Source: Priapulus caudatus (lineage: Eukaryota; Priapulida; Priapulimorpha; Priapulimorphida; Priapulidae). Taken from it: a stretch of DNA of 44,772 bases. A program made the position numbers and the translations under genes. The stretch is from assembly GCF_000485595.1 (NCBI RefSeq), contig NW_014578471.1:30626-75397 (forward strand). The letters run 5' to 3'. Numbering within the stretch: the first letter of the stretch is position 1; each line of letters starts with the position of its first letter. Under the pieces are notes generated by a model, which ran no database searches, was not told the origin of the DNA, and saw only the letters and a program-made list of their open reading frames with translations. This document shows, one piece after another, positions 27,435-36,269 of this stretch.

Positions 27435-28001
27435 GTATCCAAGGGCAACTTCACTTACTGGCGGTGTTCCAAGAGATCAAAAGCTATCATTGTATCAACT
27501 ATCCTGCTACGGTGTCACAGAAAGGTGCCCAGTTCAAGAAGAATACGAGAGACCACATTCACCAGGCAGACAAGGGCGCCCTAAACAAAGTAGTAATAAA
27601 GAAGGAGGTACGCACAACATGCTCTGTAAATGTTCATTAATGACGCTTGATGAAATTGTGTGTAATCCTCTTGCCAATATCAAGGACAATCTGTTACAAA
27701 GTTTAACAGCAGACGATTAAGACAGGCGAGGAAAGGATGTGAAATATAAACAAAACTATTAAAATATTTTGTTATCATGACAAAAAAAGCTTATAATGGC
27801 TAAATATTGCTCTACTAGGTTAAAAGTTCCTCCCTGAAGGAGATCAATGCTCCAGCTCGGAAGATTGTCGAAGAGGTCATGATTTCACACCAACTACCTG
27901 GAGGCCACGATATGCCGAAAATGTGCAACCTAAAACGCCTAGCAAACAAGGTCCGCGCAGAACTAAGACCTGTGGAACCACGAAACCTTGACTTTGAGTA
28001 G
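27435..28001 (+). pseudogene. FLYWCH zinc-finger gene fragment, two exons
   Basis: The first exon (27435-27607) starts GNFTYWRCSKRSK, then after a 1-nt shift near 27480 continues with HCINYPATVSQKG and RDHIHQADKGAL. Together these give the W-x-C ... C ... H-x-H pattern of a FLYWCH finger. Donor GAG/GTACGC and acceptor TCTACTAG frame a 211-bp intron. The second exon (27819-28001) encodes INAPARKIVEEVMISHQL, a Met/Leu-rich helix, LKRLANKVRAELRPVEP and a stop, as in FLYWCH proteins linked to MULE elements. FLYWCH fingers bind DNA. No MULE core follows; a Penelope-like fragment starts 80 bases on. Confidence 0.65.
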
Positions 28002-28081
28002 GTATCTCAACAGACGCTAAATTCCGCTATTGTTCTGCAGCAGAACACTGCAAACGGCTAATTTTACTAAGGTCCCCTAAG

Positions 28082-28760
28082 GGGTTAGTTATCATTCCTT
28101 ACATCAAGGGCATGTCCGAGAGGTTAGCCCGCACCTTAAGGACATTCAACATCTCTTCAGCTTTCAAACCCCACAAGACCATCAGGAACATCTTAGTTCA
28201 TCCCAAGGATAAAATTGAAAACAAAAATACTACAGGATGTGTATACCGTATCGCCTGCTCGAACTGTGACAGCGCGTACATTGGGGAAACAGGCAGAAAA
28301 TTTGGCACACGGTTAAAAGAACATATGACTGATGTCAATACTCACACAAAAGGAACCAGCACACGAGCGGCTCGTGCATCCACTTCAGGACAACAGCACA
28401 AGTCAGCCATAACAGACCATATGGGCGATCAAAAACCATCTGCCGGACTGGCAAGAGGCCACTGTGGTGTCAAAGGAATCAATTCCGAGGTGCAGACAAA
28501 TCAGAGAAGCAATTTACATCCGCAGAGAACCGACTACAATGAATAGAGATGAGGGGTCATACCATCTATCCCATATTTACAACAACATTCTCAGATCTGC
28601 ACCCACTCGAAAGGACCGCAGGCTGGAGGCCGCCCAGAAAATGACCAGGATCGAACTTCCGTTTCCAGTGCTGCCATCTAGCTGGAAACGTTAGACCTGA
28701 GGAAGTCTGTCGGAGAGATGGACGAAAATTTCGTCAGAGCAAGTTATTTTGTACTTATTA
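28082..28760 (+). mobile_element. Penelope-like element, 3' end with GIY-YIG endonuclease
   Basis: Coding 28082-28694 lacks the reverse transcriptase and begins near its C-terminal linker (IIPYIKGMSERLARTL, LVHPKDKIE). The GIY-YIG endonuclease follows: GCVYRIACSNCDSAYIGETGRKFGTRLKEH, with Arg and Lys after the YIGET motif, then HKSAITDHM. A 1-nt shift near 28430 moves into the frame with REAIYIRRE, whose Glu is the usual metal ligand, and RIELPFPVLPSSWKR. The 3' tail (28685-28760) has CCTGAGGAAG and GACGAAAATTTCGTC, as often seen at Penelope-like ends. Such elements cut target DNA with GIY-YIG and reverse-transcribe into it. This copy is 5'-truncated. Confidence 0.8.
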
Positions 28761-28825
28761 TGGATCTAACTGAGATTAACTTTATTAGCATGTAAATTAT
28801 AGAGATCTGATGAAGTTATTTAGAC

Positions 28826-30100
28826 ATGAAATATGTTGATCAGTACAAGCACATTCAAAAGATGCTTGCATGTTTCGAGAAATGGAGCGTTGATGCATCG
28901 TCATTATTGGACCCCAATAGTACCGGTATATCTGAGAAATACCTAATAAAAGTGGATGATATTTCCAAGTTCTTGTTTACAGCATCAGATGATGATGAGA
29001 CCAGAAAAGCAGCTCTCGAGAAAATCTTTCAAGCTTTTATCGTTGTTACAAAACGACAGCTGTCAAATTTTTTACCAGGTGGCAAATTTTGTCAAAATCC
29101 TAGTGAGGAGTTACGGGCAACATTAGAGCATTAAAAACTCACAAATCTCATATCAGAAAACGGTTTTGGCGATCTTGACTTTAGTTTGTACCATAGACGC
29201 CATGCATCCTTGCATTATCATTCTGGTATTGCTATGATAAAACAGAATAAAACAATTTCAAACTAGTTTGCTAAAAATGGCAAAGGGCAAGAGTACCAAG
29301 CTGAGAGCAAAGCATGATGCTGCTGAGAAGGAAATTTTGTATAAGCTGAAACAAAGGCTGGATAAGAATTACAAAAAAAAACTTATTAGAGGCCCAAAAA
29401 ATTGAATCCAAAAATAAACTGCTGTCAGCTTTACAAGAAAATGGGGGTCCCTGCACCCATCCTGCTGACGTAGATAACATCATGCAAAAAATTTATTCAA
29501 AAACCAGCAAAATTAACCACGTCAAAAATGAGATAAGATATGAAAAGTGTTCTAGGAATTAAAGATGCGCGAGTAATTTTTGGGAAGAAAAATCTTGAAG
29601 AATTAGTTCGCAATTTCTCTGCAGTTTTGTCTACTACTAGTATTAGTATTACCACTACCAGCCAGGATATCACTCCTCAGGAGACTGGTTCTCGAAAACG
29701 AGCTTTGGATAAAATGGTTGACAAATTTCCCGAGGATTCCTTGTTGTACGTGGAGCCAAAAAAGGCAAAGTTGGATAACACATGTATCCCACTCCCAGAG
29801 TTTCAGTTCACTAGGCAGGGCATGTGGGTAGCAGTAGCCTATGATGATTTGTTTTATGTAGACACTGTGATTGATTGTGTAGATTTAGAGAATGGCACTG
29901 TGCGATTTTTGTCTCGTGGCTTTAAATTTAATGACGTTTTCTGGTGGCCGCAGGTTGATGATGTAAATACGATCAATGCCAAGTATGTTTTCTGCTCTGA
30001 TTTTGATGTGGAGTGTTCAAACAATGGTAGAACATGGAAGGTACCTAAACTATCATATGTCGAGGAGCTTTATTCTCAATGCAAAGAGTTGTATTTCTAG
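28826..30100 (+). pseudogene. Unnamed TE-linked protein family, broken copy
   Basis: ATG 28826 opens 102 codons with HIQKMLACFEKWSVDASSLL and VVTKRQLSNFLPGGKF. Past a TAA at 29132 the frame continues with LTNLISENGFGDLDFSLYHRRHASLHYHSG and MIKQNKT, to a TAG at 29263. Two further 1-nt shifts (in A-runs near 29380 and at about 29540) join AEKEILYKLKQ, GGPCTHPADVDNIM and, from 29540, a 186-codon frame ending DVFWWPQVDDVN ... LSYVEELYSQCKELYF. I recall this set of motifs from high-copy, uncharacterised proteins of fishes, corals and molluscs, but know no function. Whether it belongs to one mobile element with the recombinase-like gene 500 bases downstream is open. Confidence 0.5.
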
Positions 30101-30569
30101 ATATCGTAGTTCACGTAGTTACCATGTTCTACCAGTCTATTGCTTGAAACTAATTTAATGGTATAATGATGGTTTTGATAATGGTATCAGTTTTAAAACT
30201 GAGTGCAATGACATAGTACACATACAGCTCCTATTAGGATCTAGCTAAGGAACATTTTCATTAAGTCTCATAAGAATATCTTTAGGTAATAGCAGAAATT
30301 TGAAGTATTGAAATGGCTAAATTTCAGCAATTTGTAAAAAAATGAAAAAAAGCCAAACTTATGTGTATTTTATAGAAAGGTTATTAAAGTCAAACTTGTA
30401 TTATGTAAATCAACAGTCAACATGTATGTAATGATTCCGCAACCAAAATTAAGATGATATCTTTAATAATAAAGGAAATATAACAATTTGAAATTTTGAT
30501 TTGTTCGCACTTTTGTGTATCGTACAAATCAAGCAGGGTACATTAGAGCTAAAATGAGAGATGATAGAA
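30101..30569. other. Spacer; no gene seen
   Basis: AT-rich, with several poly(A)-signal-like words (AATAAA near 30468-30475). No coding features were recognised. Confidence 0.4.
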
Positions 30570-32083
30570 ACTGGCTCGATTGGTTCTGAAACTTCGTGAG
30601 TTAGAGAAAGGAAACAGAAATCTTTACGTGAAAGATATAATAAAGCCTGGTATGTTTGATAAGATTGTGCAAGCAGTAAGAGAAGAATGTAGGTTAGCGT
30701 CAGAGAAAACTTCAGTACCGAGGTTTGGCATACCATCCTTAGCTCTAAAGATTGGTTATTCACTAAAACGCTGTACTCATGTGAGAATAGGTATGTGCAT
30801 TAGAGAAAAGGATAAGAAAGGTGAACAAGAGACATATGATTTTCTTCGACTTTATGAGATGGAATACACAGAGAAAGTCAGTTCTATTGCACTGGAAACA
30901 CTAAACGTCCAGAAACAACGAAGACCTACTGTCCTACCTGTCACTAGTAATATAGTGAAATTCCAGTCGTTTCTAACAGAGAAGATACCTCTCTTGATGG
31001 TCAAAGCAAAGGAAATAGAAACCTGCACTGCAGTGTTCAAGGAGTTCGCCCAGCTGACTCTTAGCAGTTTCATTTAACAAAAGAAGATCTGGAGAAACTG
31101 GAAAAATGTTGATCACAAACTTCACTGACTGAGTTGCTAGCACTGTGAATCAAGATATCGCTAGCATTATTTCACTTGTAGAACAGTAATTAAGTTCAAG
31201 GTTAAAACTTCTTTACATCAGAGGAAAAAGAGGACGAACTGTTTCTGTTATTCTAACTCCAGTTATAGCAGAAGCTGTGTCTGTACTTGTAAGCAGTCAG
31301 GGCAAAAGCTGGCGTACATCCACAGAATAAATATGTATTTCCATTGCAGAGAGGAAGTCTTAATAACATGCGTGGTCGGGATGCCATGGCAGATACTGCT
31401 AAAAGTGCTGGACTGACTCATTCTGAATCGTTCACAAGTACACGGTTAAGGAAATATGTTGCTACTGTGTCACAGATACTCGATCAACATGGATGAAAAC
31501 GAAATGGACTGGCTTGCATTTCACATGGGCCACGATATTCGTGTGCATAGAAATTTCTGTAGGTTGAGAGAGGAACACGTTGAATTGGCAAAAGTTGCTA
31601 AACTTTTGATTGCTGCAGATAAAGGAGCTGTTCACAAATATGCTGGGGAAAAATTAAGTGACATCAGTCTGGAAGAGCTTAGCCAACCTCAGAAAGAGAG
31701 AGAAGACACCGATCCTATTGCTAATAATGATGACAATGGCGAAATTGTAGAGAGCGATTGCATCACTACTGAAAAAGAGACAACTGACACTGTGAGTGCT
31801 TCAGATGTTCTGGAAGAAAATTGTGCAGACAAGGCCATTGGAAAACAATCTGTTAATGAAACTGGAAGAAAGCGCTGCAAGCACACAACTTGGACGGCAG
31901 CTCAAAAAGAGTCTGTTATGACTGAATTTCATAATGCCATCAGAAAGAGAACTTTAGCTGGGGTCGGTAAAGCAAAATGTCATGAAGCAATTGAAAATGC
32001 TGGAATGTAGCTCTAGTACTATAGCCCGCGGATAGCTGCCGCAAGCTATCCGCGGGTTATAGTACTAGAGCTAGCTGGAATGT
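30570..32083 (+). pseudogene. Crypton-like tyrosine-recombinase relic with SANT-like C-terminus
   Basis: The first frame (30580-31077) has FDKIVQAVREEC, IPSLALKIGYSLKRC and LETLNVQKQRRPTVLPVTSN, typical of a large recombinase-like family of aquatic animals. Between 31078 and 31490 the frame changes several times but shows PQNKYVFPLQRGS and FTSTRLRKYVATVSQ, the likely catalytic Arg box. From 31486: ENEMDWLAFHMGHDIRVHRNFCRL, the His-x-x-His-like HMGH box followed by the place where the family has a Tyr (HREYYRL or HREFYRL); here it is Cys. A spacer rich in Asp/Glu and Thr leads to RKRCKHTTWTAAQKESV, a SANT-like end. A palindromic insertion at 32008 cuts this last domain. Tyrosine recombinases join DNA at specific sites; this copy should be inactive. 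Confidence 0.6.
32008..32073. mobile_element. 66-bp snap-back palindrome with 9-bp target duplication
   Basis: Two 30-bp arms (TAGCTCTAGTACTATA... and its inverse, one G/T-type mismatch) flank a 6-base loop GCCGCA. The direct repeat GCTGGAATG lies immediately on both sides (31999-32007 and 32074-32082). Removing the insert and one repeat restores a continuous reading of the SANT-like domain. Nine-base duplications are typical of Mutator-like transposition. The insert codes for nothing and would be among the shortest possible inverted-repeat elements. Confidence 0.8.
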
Positions 32084-33060
32084 TACTTGTTGTGTCAGCA
32101 AGTCAACAGTTGTGTTAAAAATATAATTATGAAAAATAACAAGCTAGAGCAGAGAAAGATGCACTAAGAGGCTTCTAACCACAGGCACTTGGGACAGTCA
32201 GTAAAAACTGAAAATAATATGAACGCACATACACAAATACTACCGTACAGTGTACCTCTCAATTACAGTTCCACTGTTGTGTCACTGCATATCAACTTTC
32301 CTTCATAAAAACTAATGCCGAACGCTCCCGCACTCGCCGCTGCGAGTGAGCTGTGGCACCATGATAATATATATATATAAGATATATATAGATATATATA
32401 GATATATATAGAGATATAATATAGAACTCAACAGATAAGAGAGACGGAAGTAAATGTGTGAGTAGTGTGAAGTGTGTGAAGTAGTGAGTGTGTGAAGAGT
32501 AGTAGAGATGTGTGAGTAGTGTGAAGTGTGTGAAGAGTAGTAGAGAGAGTAAATGTGTGAGTAGTGTGAAGTGTGTGAAGTAGTGAGTGTGTGAATAGTA
32601 GAGAGAGTGTGGTAGTAGAAGATAGTTTAAAAAAGATGTTTGTATTATTGTATATGTGTTGTTTGTGTAGTTGTAGATTGTGTGCTATTTCAGTGTAAAG
32701 TGTGTGAAGTAGTGTGTAGAGAGTGTGTGAATAGTAGAGAGAATGTAGTAGTAGAAGAGCGTAAAATAAAAACAAAAGATATTTGTATTATTCTATATAT
32801 GTAGTTTGTGTAGTTTATGTAGTATATGTAGATATTGGGCTATTTTATGTTTTATTGTAATTGTAAATAAATGTGATAATGTGTATGTATTTTATAATCT
32901 ATGTATGTATGAATCTGATTATAATAAAGTTTATTCTATCTATATAACTATCTATCTAAGTTCAATCTATATATATATCTGCACTCAACAATATACTAGC
33001 ATACATATATAGTCATAGAAATAGATAGATAACCTAGAATGCTGATTGTCCAATAAAATT
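32084..33060. repeat. Simple-sequence and minisatellite block
   Basis: (TATATAGA)n-type repeats fill about 32367-32420. From 32455 to 32770 the + strand is almost free of C and made of GTGTGAAGTAGTGAGT-type words. It includes two longer related units starting GTGTGAATAGTAGAGAGA (32590 and 32727) that each go on to a TTTGTATTATT...TAGTTTGTGTAG segment. More TATA/TCTA repeats lie near 32935-33030. No gene. Confidence 0.75.
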
Positions 33061-34308
33061 GACCCCAGCGAGCGACGCTAGCGCCCCTATCGAGAACGGG
33101 AGCACTACCGCGGGAAATCCGTGTTTACATTGACTAAGCACAGGGATCACCTGCTCATTCCAATCGCTCCCAAACTTTTAATACAGCACAATTTCTAATA
33201 TACTTATAGTACAGCAGCATAGCAAACCAATTGTTCATTTTTTCATAAAAGCACCAAAATTGGTACACATGTTGACTAATGTATTCTGAACAATTCTAGA
33301 TATGGAGCCACTCGAGATTGTGCCTTGGTCAGCTTTGGCGGCCATTTTCCAAAATGGCCGCCATTCTACTTATTCAATTATGCAATATTGTCCTGTTAGG
33401 TATTAGGGGCCTTGGCAGAACATTTTTTTCATTTGTAAACCTCATGGAATATATAAATTATTGTTTAATAATGTGACTAGTCCGACACAGTACTAGTACA
33501 GCAGCATTCGGCCACTGTCCTAGACTGGTCAGCGCTCGACAGTTCCACTGGATCGTAAAGCGTCCACCTGTACAGTTCTATGATGCATGTATATCCTTCA
33601 ATCATCTTTCTATGGGACAATTCGTGTCTTAATTATCGCTTTTGGCAGACATCTTATACTTCTTCGAATTAGGTGAACTCCAAAATGTATAATAATGGTG
33701 TCAATCAATTCCTTGGTGTCAAAAAAACTATATGTAGCCACAAAATCAACTTCCTATGTCACTTACTTACGGAGTTATCATCATTTGACGAAATTCGCAA
33801 AAAGCTGCTATTTGGGGGTAGGGTCTGACCCTAAGTTACAATAGCCCCGCTGTGCATCATATGAAGCGGGGAAGCATCATTTTGAAGGTTGGGTCACTTT
33901 TGGCCAAGTTTGGTAGCTCTAGCTACAATATTGGGTGAGTGAGAAGCAATCATACTTAGAGCTACTTTCAAAGTGAACGCGATTTTGGGCTATTTTTTGG
34001 CTAAAATTTAGCAAAATGTAGCCATTTCATACTATTAAACAAAGTTTATGGCAACAAATCATGCTAGAAAGTTATTAGTAATACTCATTCAATGTAATTC
34101 AGTGCAATTTGAAAGTTTATAGTTGCTTAATAAATATTTATGCTCTGAAACTTCAATATGGTCATTTTTTTTACTTTGGCACCTAACCGAAAATCGCATA
34201 ATTAGCTGTACAGAAAAAACGTACTTGACCCAGAAGTGTTACCCAAACTTTTTTTGAGAGTCTTGTCATAAGGAATGAGAAAATATAAGGTTTTGCTCTA
34301 AAAGAGTC
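33061..34308. other. No gene seen; YY1-like palindrome inside
   Basis: About 1.2 kb without recognised coding sequence. It holds a perfect palindrome at 33337-33362. The right edge is where readable LINE coding begins; an untranslatable LINE part may extend to the left. Confidence 0.4.
33337..33362. repeat. Perfect 12-bp inverted repeat with two YY1-like cores
   Basis: GGCGGCCATTTT, CC, AAAATGGCCGCC. Each arm contains CCATTTT in a GC-flanked context, close to the YY1 consensus. Protein binding is a guess from sequence. Confidence 0.6.
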
Positions 34309-34593
34309 ATGTACAAAATCTCAACTCTCGTACACAAAATCAAGTATGTTAAAACGGATATTCCTGCAGCCTTTATTGATCTAATTCCTTCTGCTTTACA
34401 AATACATAATTACAACACTAGGTATGCCTCAAAAGGTAATCTACACAGACCTGCCTCCAGGACCAACTATGGTCTATCTCGATTTAAGTCTCTGGCCTCA
34501 AGGATATGGGAAACAATTCCTCTTGAAATTAAAACCTCGCCACACAGTAAATTTAAACATGATTATAAGCTATTCCTTCTAGACAGCCAGTAA
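34309..34593 (+). CDS. LINE ORF2 C-terminal fragment
   Basis: Ninety-four codons are open to TAA at 34591-34593 with the HNYNTR motif and a following Arg/Trp-rich helix (RIWETIPLEIK). This motif comes after the reverse-transcriptase domain in many animal LINEs and is often the only piece left in 5'-truncated copies. Being in frame to the stop suggests a fairly recent insertion. Confidence 0.75.
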   Translation: MYKISTLVHKIKYVKTDIPAAFIDLIPSALQIHNYNTRYASKGNLHRPASRTNYGLSRFKSLASRIWETIPLEIKTSPHSKFKHDYKLFLLDSQ

Positions 34594-35100
34594 TAATCAA
34601 TTAAATTAAATTAGTGCGTGTTATTTAGGACCATTGGTTATGGTTATATATTATATTATAATTGCTTGCTTGCTCTTGTTGTTACTTATTACTTATTACA
34701 TCAATTGTGATTTTTGTTCTACTGTTCCATATATATGTAAATATGTATATATATTTTTGTGTACGTAGACAGCCAGAAATGTTCAATTAAATTAGTGTAT
34801 GTTATTTAGGACCATTAGAAATTAGTTATATATTATAATATAAATGCTTTCTTGTTCTTGTACTTATTACCTCAATTGTATTTTTTGTTCTACTGTTCCA
34901 TATATATGTATATATGTATATATATTTTTTGTACGTAGACAACCAGAAATGTTCAATTAAATTAGTGTATGTTATTTAGGGCCATTAGAAATTAGTTATA
35001 TATTATATTATAATTGCTTTCTTGTTCTTGTACTTATTACCTCAATTGTATTTTTTGTTCTAGATACTGTTCCATATATGTATGTATGTATATATTTTGT
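34582..35100 (+). repeat. Three tandem units of about 165-186 bp in the LINE 3' UTR
   Basis: Units start GACAGCCAG (34582), GACAGCCAG (34768) and GACAACCAG (34938). Each contains ATTTAGG(A/G)CCATT, a TATATTATA tract, CTTGTTCTTGT or its variant, TTTTTGTTCTA and TGTTCCATATATATG. The first is 186 bp, the second 170 bp. The first unit overlaps the last codons of the ORF. Confidence 0.85.
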
Positions 35101-35337
35101 TTCTCTCTTATTTCCTATATTTAGTTTAATTGTACTTTTCCCTCAGACTTTTTATTACCTATGGTAGTGGTCAACTCGAAAGCTTATTGCTACTTTGACC
35201 ACTACGCACATTCACCTTAAACCTATCGATTCTATAATATTCGATAATATAATATTAATATCAGATTCGATAATCTGAAATTATCTGTACAAATGAATGA
35301 AAAGTGCGAAATAAAATGAATCTGAATCTGAATCTGT

Positions 35338-36269
35338 ACATGAACATCCCCCCCAGAGCCTAGACTATATCCTTGAGAATGAAAAAGATGACTGTGATAA
35401 TGTAAGTCATCTATGGATTTTATATATTTCACTCACAATTACATGCTTATAGTCTCATGTTAGCAGTGAACAAAACTACAGTTGTTATAGTTCTTCTTCA
35501 TTTTGTATGACAGGGTCTACTTGAACCAGAAACTGCTACGTCATCAAAAAACGTCAGCCAACCAGTCGTCAATGTGACACTAGAACATCCCTATGCCTTT
35601 GATAGCACTCAAAGTGCACAAATGTTGAAGCGCAAGCTAGATCTTGCCAACACAACGATCAGTTCGTTACAGAAGAAGCTTAAACTGCAACACCGCAAGG
35701 TACAACGAAAGCAATCTAAGATCAATACGGTGAAAGAACTGTTAACAAGCCTAAAAAGCCAAAATGTACTATCGGAGGAGTGTGAGGAAAATATGGCTTG
35801 CTTTTCTGAGCTCAAACTATCTATCATACAAAATATGACAATAATGAAGAAAAAAAGCAAATACTCTGACACCACCCGACAATTTGCATTGACGCTTCAT
35901 TTTTACTCACCAAAAGCGTACTGTCTCGTCAAGGACACGCTTTCCCTTCCTAACCCATCTACCCTTAGGAAATGGTGTAGTAACATCGATGGCAGTCCAG
36001 GATTCAGCCAACAAGTGTTCGACGCTCTTTCTGGATTTGTAAAGACGTCCACAGATGAAACTCTATGCTGCCTGATGCTAGATGGCATGGCAATTAGGAA
36101 GCATGTGACATATGATTCGTCTAATGATCAATATGTTGGCTATGTTGACCTAGGAACTGGAGACATGCACGATGACAGTGTAAAGGTGGCTACAGAAGCC
36201 CTGGTCAGGGTCTCCAACCTTGTGAACTCCAAATGCGGAATGAAATTGATGGAGGGGGGGCGAAATTAA
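35338..36269 (+). pseudogene. P-element/THAP9-like transposase core, 3'-truncated
   Basis: A short exon ending at donor AAT/GTAAGT (35401) encodes DYILENEKDD. Acceptor GACAG (35513) opens the main exon: HPYAFDSTQS, a coiled coil (LKRKLDLANTTISSLQKKLKLQ, heptad-like to about residue 75), LTLHFYSPKAYCLVKDTL, HPSTLRKW-like PNPSTLRKWCSNIDGSPGF, then CCLMLDGMAIRKHVTYD with the first RNase H Asp, and YVGYVDLGTG. This order is that of P-element/THAP9 transposases after the THAP finger. After ATEALVRVSN the family sequence fades and a G-rich repeat begins at about 36245, so the remaining catalytic residues and GTP-binding part are lost. The family usually has LDEM at the Asp; here it is LDGM. Confidence 0.8.

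Larger units (their letters stand above)
34309..35336 (+). mobile_element. LINE (non-LTR retrotransposon) 3' end
   Basis: The ORF 34309-34593 is the C-terminal tail of a LINE reverse-transcriptase protein: IHNYNTRYASKGNLHRP, RTNYGLSRFKSLASRIWETIP and a closing LLDSQ, as in CR1/Jockey-like families. A 740-bp 3' UTR follows, made largely of three tandem units (34582-35100). It ends in an AATAAAA and a (TGAATC)n tail at about 35317-35336, the short-repeat tail used by many LINEs in target-primed insertion. The 5' part, including RT and endonuclease, is missing or unreadable. The element lies just before a P-element exon, which it may have entered. Confidence 0.75.

Noticed and set aside
28685-28760. 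Possible hammerhead ribozyme at the Penelope-like 3' end (CTGAGGA ... GAC-GAAA)
   Set aside because: The core words are present, but I could not pair stem I on both sides of the core, and stem III is only a short self-complementary GACGAAA/TTTCGTC.
32428-32775. Minus-strand 115-codon Ser/Thr/Leu/His-rich frame
   Set aside because: It is the complement of a GTGTGAAGTAG minisatellite and has no domain features.
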